In this document: positions 27,118 to 37,800 of the stretch, piece after piece
Numbering within the stretch: position 1 is the first letter of the stretch
Layout: every line of letters starts with the position of its first letter
DNA from: Bdellovibrionales bacterium RIFOXYA1_FULL_36_14
GTDB taxonomy: Bacteria > Bdellovibrionota > Bacteriovoracia > Bacteriovoracales > Bacteriovoracaceae
Assembly: GCA_001769975.1 (NCBI GenBank)
Contig: MEPW01000013.1
Location: 1-50,069 of the forward strand
Length of the DNA: 50,069 nt
Reading direction: 5' to 3'
Position numbers and translations under genes: made by a program
The notes under the pieces: generated by a model
Databases searched by the model: none
Seen by the model: only the letters and a program-made list of their open reading frames with translations
What the model was told of the DNA's origin: nothing

Positions 27118-27984
27118 AACTATATGAAAATTCTTCGGATACGTGGCCAGCATTTTGGTGGGAATTCGATAAGGTATAACGCTAAAGAAAGTGCAAAAAT
27201 TGTCTTTTGAAACTAATGCTCCCATGCTGATGGATCTATCCCAGACCAAACGCAAACCTATTCCCGCGCCCTTGTTCGCATCATTTCTGATCGCATCGGC
27301 AATACCAACTTCATAGGTTGTTTTGATACATTTTAACATGGACAGTGGATTGAATGTCCCAAAGGGATCCATACATTCAATAAAGACATGTTCTGCCCCA
27401 TATGCAATTCTAATCATTCCTTTATTTACAAATTTAAAGACATCATCCTTGGTATTAGACCGATGACCTTCCCAACCTTTCATCTTACCAAGCGGTGAAT
27501 TAAAAATTGCGTTGGTAAAAAATTCATCAATGACGAAGGGAATGACATTTCTGACTATTTCATTTTTCGGGAGCGCTCCCGAAAAAATCTCATAAGCATT
27601 CATGATTTTATCCCAGTCACTTTTTTTATGAAAGGGAATCTCCATGCTGTTTTCAAATTGATAAAGATTAAAGGGCCTTTTTTTCATACTATCAACTAAC
27701 CCATCAACTTTGATATCCAGTTTACTATCTAGCATGGTTAAACTTAAAAGCAGTTCATCTAACAGACATGCTGATGCTTTGCTTACGATATGCCATAATT
27801 CATTTTTGGCAGCATAAAAGATCAAATCTTTTTCGTTAGTTGTTTCAGTTATTCCTATTATTTGAGGAGATTCAAAAATTTCCCGGGTGTTTTTTTCAAT
27901 CTCAATAATTTCCACACCGTCTAGCATATAACCTGCCAGATTTTCTGGTAGTGTAAAATGAGTTTTAAGATCTTTTTCTTCCAT
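27109..27984 (-). CDS. GHKL-type ATPase, RsbW-like switch kinase candidate
   Basis: A 291-residue cytoplasmic protein. The C-terminal part carries the Bergerat ATP-binding boxes: N-box VIDEFFTNAIFNS (E154, N158), G1 DPFGTF (D206) and G2 NKGAGIGLRLV (239-244). There is no phospho-accepting histidine or receiver, so it looks like a serine kinase/anti-sigma factor of the RsbW/SpoIIAB type rather than a sensor kinase. The N-terminal 120 residues match nothing I know, and RsbW proteins are usually only about 150 residues. It is convergent with the PP2C/GGDEF operon and overlaps it by nine bases. It is the likely opponent of the PP2C phosphatase on the STAS protein (inference). Confidence 0.75.
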   Translation of the reverse strand: MEEKDLKTHFTLPENLAGYMLDGVEIIEIEKNTREIFESPQIIGITETTNEKDLIFYAAKNELWHIVSKASACLLDELLLSLTMLDSKLDIKVDGLVDSMKKRPFNLYQFENSMEIPFHKKSDWDKIMNAYEIFSGALPKNEIVRNVIPFVIDEFFTNAIFNSPLGKMKGWEGHRSNTKDDVFKFVNKGMIRIAYGAEHVFIECMDPFGTFNPLSMLKCIKTTYEVGIADAIRNDANKGAGIGLRLVWDRSISMGALVSKDNFCTFFSVIPYRIPTKMLATYPKNFHIVLR

Positions 27985-28139
27985 ACTATTATTTTACCCC
28001 CCTTTTGCAATTGGGCCAGAGGAAAAATCATTAACTGAACTGTAAAAATGGGGAGGTAAGCTTTTTTCAAAATTATCCTTGATAAACGCTCAGTTTTAGA
28101 TGTCCTTTAAATTTTATCTCTGAAATATTAATAAATTAG

Positions 28140-28727
28140 TTAGTACTTGATGGTGCACCCATATGGTTTTACTTGTCCAATAGGTAGAGGCTTCCCATCC
28201 TTGATAGCCTCGATAATTTTTTCAACATAATTAGTTGCTTTGGGAATATCATCAATATTTGTAGTTGGAAAATTATCAATCGCTCCCATATAAACTAACT
28301 TGCCCTGATTAAAAACAAACATATGTGGAGTAGTCTTGGCCCCGTAGTAACGACCAAATTTTCCAGTGGGATCAAGCAAAAGATACCTAGATTCCATTTT
28401 TTCTTTTTTATACATGGCCATTGCCGCACGACTATCTTCTAAATATCCTTGCTCCCCTTTATTGGATGATACAACTGTCAACCACACCACTTCATTGGCA
28501 TATTTCTTTTGCATAGTTTGCATATTCATCGAATCATAATGTTTTCTAACAAACGGACAGCCTTCATTAAACCACTCCAGGACGATTGTTTTATCTTTGT
28601 ATTGAGCAAGGTCAATCAGTTCGCCCTTGTGTCCAATAAGTGTCTCGCTCTTGAAATCGTCACCTAAATTTATAGCGTAAGTTATTTCAATCTGCATAAA
28701 TAGAACTATAATTAGCAAAGTTTTCAT
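28140..28727 (-). CDS. secreted thioredoxin-like peroxiredoxin (AhpC/TSA redoxin)
   Basis: A 195-residue thioredoxin-fold protein with a signal peptide (MKTLLIIVLFMQIEITYA). The active-site segment is WFNEGCPFVRKHY with a single Cys57, typical of the redoxin family that carries GCPFV(K/R)KHY. The fold continues with KTTPHMFVF (the cis-Pro loop). A second cysteine, Cys191 in the C-terminal PYGCTIKY, is probably the resolving partner. It probably reduces peroxides or disulfides in the periplasm. CGGAG precedes the ATG. It lies between the signalling cluster and the giant surface-protein genes, with no evident link to either. Confidence 0.85.
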   Translation of the reverse strand: MKTLLIIVLFMQIEITYAINLGDDFKSETLIGHKGELIDLAQYKDKTIVLEWFNEGCPFVRKHYDSMNMQTMQKKYANEVVWLTVVSSNKGEQGYLEDSRAAMAMYKKEKMESRYLLLDPTGKFGRYYGAKTTPHMFVFNQGKLVYMGAIDNFPTTNIDDIPKATNYVEKIIEAIKDGKPLPIGQVKPYGCTIKY

Positions 28728-28845
28728 ATGATCACTCCGTATTTTAAATTGATAAATTGGTGAGTGAAATTTAGAAGTATGTCTTTACAGAAAGCAAAAA
28801 ATCAATAAATTAAATTGCAGATAGAGGTATTGATCAAGCTTAATT

Positions 28846-31800
28846 TTATTGATTGAGATTAATGATTTCAAGACCATTATCATCATCAGCTAACAACACA
28901 TATCCACCGGACAAAGCCACCCCATAAGCGGTTCCGATAGTATCATAGCTTACAACCAGACTTGGGCTGGCCGGATTACTTATATCCACCACTACCAAAC
29001 CATAGGAGGAATCAGCCACGTAAGCATAATTTCCAGACACCTCTACTGCGTAAGCAGATCCGGCTGTATTATAATTTCCAACCAGACTTGGGCTAGCCGA
29101 ATTACTTATATCGACTACCACCAATCCGTTAGTATCATCTGCCACGTAAGCATAATCTCCAGAGACAGCTACTCCGTAAGCAGATCCGACAGTATTATAA
29201 TTTCCGACCAAACTTGGGCTTGCAGGATTACTAATATCGACTACCACCAATCCGTTAGTATCATCAGCCACGTAAGCATAATCTCCAGAGACAGCTACAT
29301 CATAAGAATTGCCAACCGTATTATAACTTCCGACATGACTTGGACTTACTGGATTACTTATATCCACCACTACCAAACCGTTGCCATAATCAGCCACGTA
29401 AGCATAATCTCCAGAGACAGCTACATCATAAGAATTGCCAACCGTATTATAACTTCCGACAGGACTTGGACTTACTGGATTACTTATATCCACCACTACC
29501 AAACCGTTAGTATCATCTGCCACGTAAGCATAATCTCCAGACACTGTTAATCCGCGAGCAGTTCCACCGGCAGTATTATAACTTCCGGAAAAACTTGGAA
29601 CTGCAGGATCACTTATATCGATTACGACTAAACCGTTGCCAGAATCAGACACGTAGGCATAATTTCCTGAAACTGTTACTCTGTTAGCGTAACCAACCGT
29701 ATTATAACTTCCGACAGGACTTGGACTGGCCGGATTACTTATATCAATTACTACCAAACCGTTGTCATAATCAGCCACATAAGCATAATTTCCAAACACG
29801 GTTACTCCGCGAGCAGCTCCGGCAGAATTATAACCTCCGGTAAGACTTGGACTGGCCGGATTACTTATATCAATCACAACCAAGCCATTGCCATAATCAG
29901 CCACGTAAGCATAATTTCCAGACACTATCACTCCGCGAGCGGATCCGGCAGTATTATAACTTCCGGTAAGACTTGGACTGGCCGGATTACTTATATCCAC
30001 CACTACCAAACCGTTAGTATCATCAGCCACGTAAGCATAATTTCCAGAAACAGCTACTCCATAAGAATTCCCAGTCGTATTGTAACTTCCGACAAGACTT
30101 GGACTAGCAGAATTACTTATATCAATTACTACCAAACCATTGCCATAATCAGCCACGTAAGCATAGTTTCCAGACACTGTTAATCCGTAAGCATATCCTA
30201 CAGTGTTATAACTTCCGACAAGACTTGGACTAGCAGGATCGCTTATATCAATTACTACCAAACCATTGTTATAATCAGCCACGTAAGCATAGTTCCCTGA
30301 CACTGTTACTCTGTAAGCGTATCCTACGGTATTATAACTTCCCATAAGACATGGATTAGCAGGATTACTTATATCAATTACTACCAAACCATTAAATCCA
30401 TCCGCCACATAAGCATAATTTACAGCCACCGCAACACTTGTAGCGTTTCCCACAGTTTTGTATCTTCCCACTAGTGTTGGGGTAACTAAATTAGAAATAT
30501 CATAAATATATAACCCTTGGGTTTGAGCTACATAAGCATAATCTCCTACAACTTTTACATCTCTATGTGCACCACCAAAACCAAAGCGATCGGCAATTTC
30601 AAATTTCTCTCCTGTAGCAGTAGTGGATAGCAAAGTATTTCCACTCACATCCTCTATGCTAGAATCGCTATCATTTAAATCAAGCGTGAGTTGCCCAGTA
30701 CCAGTAATGTCGGTAACCGTTACTGTAAAAGTTCGATCATCCACTTGAGTTACTTGAGAAACCGTTCCGGTCACTGTTCCCGTAGTTACTAGGGTAAAAT
30801 CAAGCACGGATGGAAGGGTTACTTCTTCACTAAAAGTAATGGTAAAATCAATAGACTCTCTATCAGTTTGATAGAGAAGATTGGTATCTCCAACAATTGA
30901 GACCAGAGTTGGCGCAAGCGATCTAGCGATGTTGATAATTTCGAGACCGTTATTACCATCAGCTACAAATACATAATTCCCAGACACTATCAAATCATAA
31001 GGAGATCCCGCTGTGGTATAATTAGTTACAAAGCTAGGACTGGAGGGATCTGATATATCTAAAACGGTTAAGCCATTTTCTGCAATAAAAAGATAATTAC
31101 CAACTAAACCTAAGCCATCAACTGAGTATGATAAGGTATCATATATATAAGCTAAGCTTGGACTGGCCGGATTAGTTATATCGACCATTACCATACCATT
31201 ATCATCATCAGCCATATAGGCATAATTACCAGAGACTTCCAAATCGTAGGAAAAGCCGTTCGTATCGTATTGTCCTACAAAACTTGGACTGGCTGGATTA
31301 CTGATGTCGACAATTACCAATCCTTCCCAATAATCTGCTAGATAAGCATAATTACCTACGACCTTAACATTATCGGATTCCCCTGATGTATCATAACTTC
31401 CTACTAAACTGGGGGATGAGGGATCACTTATATTTATAATGGACAAACCACTCATACCGTCAGCCACGTAAGCATAATTTCCAACTGTCGTTACTCCGTA
31501 AGCATTAGATCCTGCCGTGTCACAATTGCCTACCAAGACCGGGTTGGATGGAATACTTACGTCAACGATAACTAACCCATTGTCATCATCTGCTACATAT
31601 GCATAATTACCAGAAACGTGAACATCGACCGCATACCCATCTGTATCAAGTCTCCCTACAATGGTTGTATTACTGGGATCACTAACATCCAGAATGAGCA
31701 ATCCATATGAACCTTTGCTAATATAGGCATAATTCCCATAAACATTTATATTCCGAATTGAACCGACACTCCTATAATTTCCGACTAGCGCTGGGTTAGC

Positions 31801-34800
31801 AGGATCAAGGATATCAAGTATCATTAATCCAAAGTCACTATCAGCTACATATGCATGACTGCCAGAAATAGTAACCCCCATGGTTATTATCCCACTTACA
31901 TAATAACCTCCTGCCAAAGTCGGACTAGCCGGGTTAGTTACATCTACAACTACCAAACCCTTAGTATAATCTGCCACGTAAGCATAATTCCCAATCACAC
32001 TTACTCTCTTGGCATCACCAGTGGTATTATAACTTCCAACCAGACCTGGACTGGCTGGATTACTAATATCAAAAATTTCTAATCCATTTGTACCATCAGC
32101 AACAAAAGCATAGTTTCCTGAAATCCATACTCCGTAGGACATTCCTATGGTGTTATAGCTTCCTGTCAAAGTCGGTGAAGCTGGATTACTTATATTAACA
32201 ATCACTAATCCACCACCTGCATCTGCGATGTAGGCATAGTTTCCAACCACTCTTACGTCATAAGCAGAAAAGTTGGTATCATAACTCCCTGTCAAACTTG
32301 GATTAGTGGGATCACTGATATCTACCACCATTAACCCACTGTTACCATCGGCTACATAAACATAATTTCCAGAAACATAGACTTTATTGGAATTTCCAGT
32401 CGTATCAAGTCCACTAGCTTTAACCGGTTTAGAAAGATCACTTATATCCACAACCACTAATCCATTATACCCATCTGCTATGTAAGCATAATTTCCTGCG
32501 ACATCAACTCCCTTTGCACTTCCTAAGGTTTTATATTTTCCCACTAACGTGGGAGTTGCGTTACTGGAAATATTATAAATATAGAGGCCTTGGGTTTGAG
32601 CGACATATGCATAATCACCTAAAACTTTTACATCTTGTGATGAACCACCAAAACCAAAGCGATCGGTAATTTCGAATTTCTCCCCTGTAGCAGTAGTAGA
32701 AATCAAAGTATTGCCACTCACATCCTCTATGCTTGAATCACTATCATTCAAATCAAGCGTAAGATTTCCGGTACCGGTAATATCGGTAACCGTTACTGTA
32801 AAAGTTCGATCATCAACCTGAGTAACTGAAGCAATCGTACCATTCACATCTCCCGTAGTTACCAGTGTAAAATCAAGCACGGATGGATTGGTTACTGTTT
32901 CACTAAAGGTAATGGTGAAACTTACTGTTTCAGAATCATTTTGATAAAGGAGTGGCGTATCTCTGACAATTGAAACCAAGGATGGATCAAGTGATCTGGC
33001 AACGTTGATTATTTCTAATCCCCCAGATCCAGCAGCAACATAAACATATCCATCCAAAATCTGTATTGCATCAACATTCCCTGGAGTAAAATATGTATTA
33101 ACAATTGCTGGGTTTGCAGGATCACTAATATCAAATACCTTCAATCCGCCCCACGCATCTGATACATATGCATAACTTCCCAAGATCTTTACACGAATGG
33201 TGCTGGCAGTTGTGGGATAAGTCGCAACTAAACTCGGACTTGCAGAATTATTAATATCAAGAATAACTAGTCCGTTTGTACCGTCTGCCACGAACGCATA
33301 ACCTTCATAAATATCCATATCAAAAGCATTACCAGCAGTATCATAGCTTCCTAAAACATATGGATTTTGCGGATTAGATACATTTAAAATAACTAGCCCT
33401 GCAGTAGCCGCGGCAACATAAGCAAGATTAGATACCACTTTTATGCCAGTAGCATTACCCATGATACTCACTGAAGCATTGAAGGTTGGGTTAAGTGGAT
33501 CACTTATATCCACAATCACCATTCCACCTATATTACAGGCCAAATAAGCATAGTGGTCTGAAATATCTATTGCACGCGCTTCGCTTGAATGACTAAAACT
33601 AGCAGCGAGATGAGGAGTAGATGGATCACTAACATTAAACACTAACAAGTCACCCCAGTCGTCAGCAACGAAAGCGTAATTACCAGATAAGGCAACATCG
33701 CTAGCAGAACCGATGGTGTTGTACCCACCTACAATTCTTAAATTTTCATGGTCACTTATATCAACAATTCTCAGTCCATTATATTTATCTGCCACATAGG
33801 CATAACTACCGCTGATACTTAAATCCAGGGCACTTCCCACCGTACTGATCTCTCCAATATATGTTGGAGAAGCAAGATTGGTTATATCCACTATCACCAA
33901 ACCATTTGACGAATCTGCCAAGTATGCATAATTTCCAGCAACATCTACAGAAACACCATATCCAATTGAATTATAGTTTCCCTGCAAACTAGGACTGGCC
34001 GGATCACTTATATCGACAATAGTTAAACCTTCATCATCATCTGCCAAATAAGCATAATTACCACGAATATGAATCCCCAATACACTATCTGCCGTAATAT
34101 AACTTCCCTGCAGACTGGGACTGGCCGGATTAGTGATATCAAGAATTAAAAGTCCATTATCACTGTCTGCAACATAGGCGTAGCTTCCTGTTACACTAAT
34201 ACCAGTCGCATTACCATTCGTATCATAATTTCCCACAAAGCTTGGCACGGTTGGATTGCTCACATCAATAACGAGGAGTCCGCTACTATCATCTGTAACA
34301 TAGGCATAACTGCCAACCACCGCAACACTATTGGCGTTACCGGCGGTATCGAAGCTGCCTAATAAACTTGGATTAGTCTTATCACTGATGTCAACAATCC
34401 TAAGCCCCGTCCAACCGTCAGCCACGTAAGCATAATTGTTAACAACTTTTATTCCGACACTATAACCAGAAGTATTATATTTTCCGACATATGTTGGTAC
34501 TTGAGGATTTGAAATATCAACAATCACTATACCGTTTCCGGTATCAGCCAAATAAGCGTAATTACCCTCAACGTCTAATTCACGAGTACTACTTTCTGTT
34601 TTAAAACTACCTACAAACGTCGGAGATGCTGCTTGTGAAACGTCATAGATAAATAGCCCCTGATATTGTGCCACGTAGGCTAAATTTCCAATCACTTTTA
34701 CAAAATTATGTGATCCACCTATACCAAAACGATCCGATATCCGATAAGATTCACCGCTTCCGGTAGTGGAGATCATTGGATTATTATCATGATCAACAAT

Positions 34801-37800
34801 ACTTGAATTACTATCATTAAAATCAAGTCTGAACCCTCCGGTGCCAATTATATCGTCAATGGTTACGGTAAAAGTTGTCTCATCAATTTGAGTCACACTG
34901 GAAATTGTTCCAGTGGCATCTCCCCAAACCGTTACCAGCGTAAAATCCAGCACGGATGGCACAGTCACAGGTTCATTAAAAGTAATAGTAAAGTTTACCG
35001 ATTCGCTATCAGTTTGATAACTTGATCCCGCTTGTCTCTCGATCGATACCAAAGTGGGATCAAGCGATCTGGCGACGTTGATGATTTCAACACCATTATA
35101 ATCATCAGCCAGGTAAGCATAATTTCCAGAGACTGTCATTCTACTCGCTGATCCGGCGGTCTCATATCTCTGAACTAAAATCGGATTTATCGGATCGCTG
35201 ATATCTAAAACACTCAAACCCGAATAGTGATCTGCTACATATAAATAATTGCCTGAGATAGTTACCCCTTTTCCATGCCCCGGAGTCGTATAACCGCCCG
35301 CCAGGCTAGGACTGGCAGGATTGGTAATATTTAAAATAATTAATCCACCAGTCTCTGAGTAATCCGCCATATATGCATAATCACCATCAATTTCTACACC
35401 ATAGGCACGAATATCAGTGTTATAGCTTCCCAATAAACTTGGACTGGCAACATTAGAGACATCCACCACCACCAATCCATTGTAGTGATCTGCTAAATAA
35501 GCAAAATTACCAACTACGGCTACCCCTCTAGTGGAGTCAGTGGTTGCAAAACTACCTGCCAGAGTTGGACTTGATTTGTTTCTAATATCTATAATAGACA
35601 ATCCGCCTCCAGCATCAGCAACGTAAGCATAGTTTCCCAATATTTTAACTTGTAGGGCTGACCCAATTGTATTATATGAGCCCACGAAGCTGGGATTTGC
35701 CGGATTGCTGATATCAAGAATAACCAATCCAGCAGCTCCATCCGCAACATAAGCATAATTCCCCTCTAACGTAACTCCATAAGCTGCACTCGTCGTATCG
35801 TAAATACCAACTAACATTGGACGGGACAGATCACTAATATCCACCACCCCCAGACCATTGGAATAGTCTGCCACATAGGCATAATTTCCCGACACGGCCA
35901 CTTCCTCACCCCAACCAGCAATCGTATATGTCCCCAGCAAACTGGGACTTGCTGGATTGATAATATCAAGGATTACCAATCCGCCACCTCCCGAAGCCAC
36001 ATATGCATAATTGCCAGTAATAAAACTTTGTCTAGCATATCCTACGGTATCATAGCTCCCCACCAAACCAGGATTGACAGGGTCAGTAATATCAAGAATA
36101 ACCAGCCCACTAGCTCCGTCAGCTACATAGAGATCATTGCCTAAAATTTGCAAGCGATGAGCATCACCACTAGTATTATACTCTCCGGCCAAACTAATAC
36201 TAAGATGATTAGTAATATCCAATACCAATAAACCACTAGCGCCATCGGTAACATAAGCGTAACTGCCCGTTACAGTCACGTCGTAAGAATTTCCGCTGGT
36301 ATCATAACTTCCAGCAAGCACAATACTGGCAGGGTTACTAACATTTAAAACCACCAATCCTTGGCTTCCGTCTGATACATAAGCAAAGTTACTCTCAATC
36401 ATCACCCCATAAGCGGTTCCCAGTGTATTATAACTTCCTGCCAGACTTGGATTGGTCGGAGTGTTCACATTTATAATAATCAAACCGTAAGTACCATCTG
36501 CCACATAAGCATAATTTCCTACTACTTTTACCGAGTAGGAATTTCCAGAGGTATTGTAACCACCTACCCATAGAGGATCCGCTGGATCACTGATATCAAT
36601 TATAGCAAGTCCCTGATCACCATCCGCTACGTAGGCATAATTTCCAACGATATCTAAGCCAAGTGCCTGTCCAACGGTTTTAAATTTTCCCACCAAGGAT
36701 GGTGTAGAAGGATTAGTTATATTATAAATATAGAGTCCCTGATACTGGGCCACATAAGCATAATCACCAATCACTTTAATATCATAGTGAGCTCCACCAA
36801 ACCCAAAGCGATCAGTAATTTGATAAGTTTGCCCAGATGCCGTGGTCGTTAGCAGGTTATAAGTATCGCTATCGACAATACTAACGTTATCATCATTAAA
36901 ATCTAATCTTAAATAGCCGGTACCGGTAATGGTATCCACTACTGCGGTATAAACCGAAGTAGAAACGCTTGTGACACTTTGTAAAATACCGGTTGCTGTA
37001 TCGGTAGTAATCAAATCTAAATCGGAAAGTCCAAAACCTGAAATTCCTTCACTGAAAGTAATGGTGTATTCCACACTGCTTGCATCGGTTTGAGCTGCAA
37101 ATCCTGGTTTTCTATTTACCGATAAAATTTGAGGAAGAGAATAAAAAGACACCTGTACCTGTGCAGAGGTAATACTATTTGCCGTAGCTGTATAGTTATA
37201 AGTTCCAGCAACGATCGAGCTAGTTAAAGTAAAGACTGCTAAACCACTTGCATTAGTATTAACCGTACCCGCAACTGAACCACCGTTTGCGGGAATATTT
37301 AAAGTCACGGTTTCATTTTCTACAGGGTTTCCATAAGCATCTGTTACCGAGGCAGTTAACGTGGTGGTCGTTATTCCATCGGCAACGATTGAACTAGATC
37401 CCGTTACGTAGACTGCCACATTCGCCGCCGAAGCAGGATCAAAAATGACGTCCTGAATACTACTAGCATCACCAATCGTGCCTTGAGGATTTGATAAAGT
37501 TAGATTAACCGTTTCCGCTACCAGATCATTGACCAATACGGTTCCCTGGCCATTAACGATATTGATTGTATACGTCTGACCAATTCCTCCAATGACCGAA
37601 CCGCCATCACTGTTTAAATCCACATCCTCTTGATAACTCGAAACCAATAAGCTTCCAGCGGATTGGGCCTGAACAGTTACCAGGGTAGGAATGCCAACTA
37701 TCGTATCAACTGGATTCAAAATCACAAATTTAGTAGCCACTAGACTGGAAAAAATTATATTTTGAGTACTGGTTAAATTAGTAATTAGACCCCTGGAATT

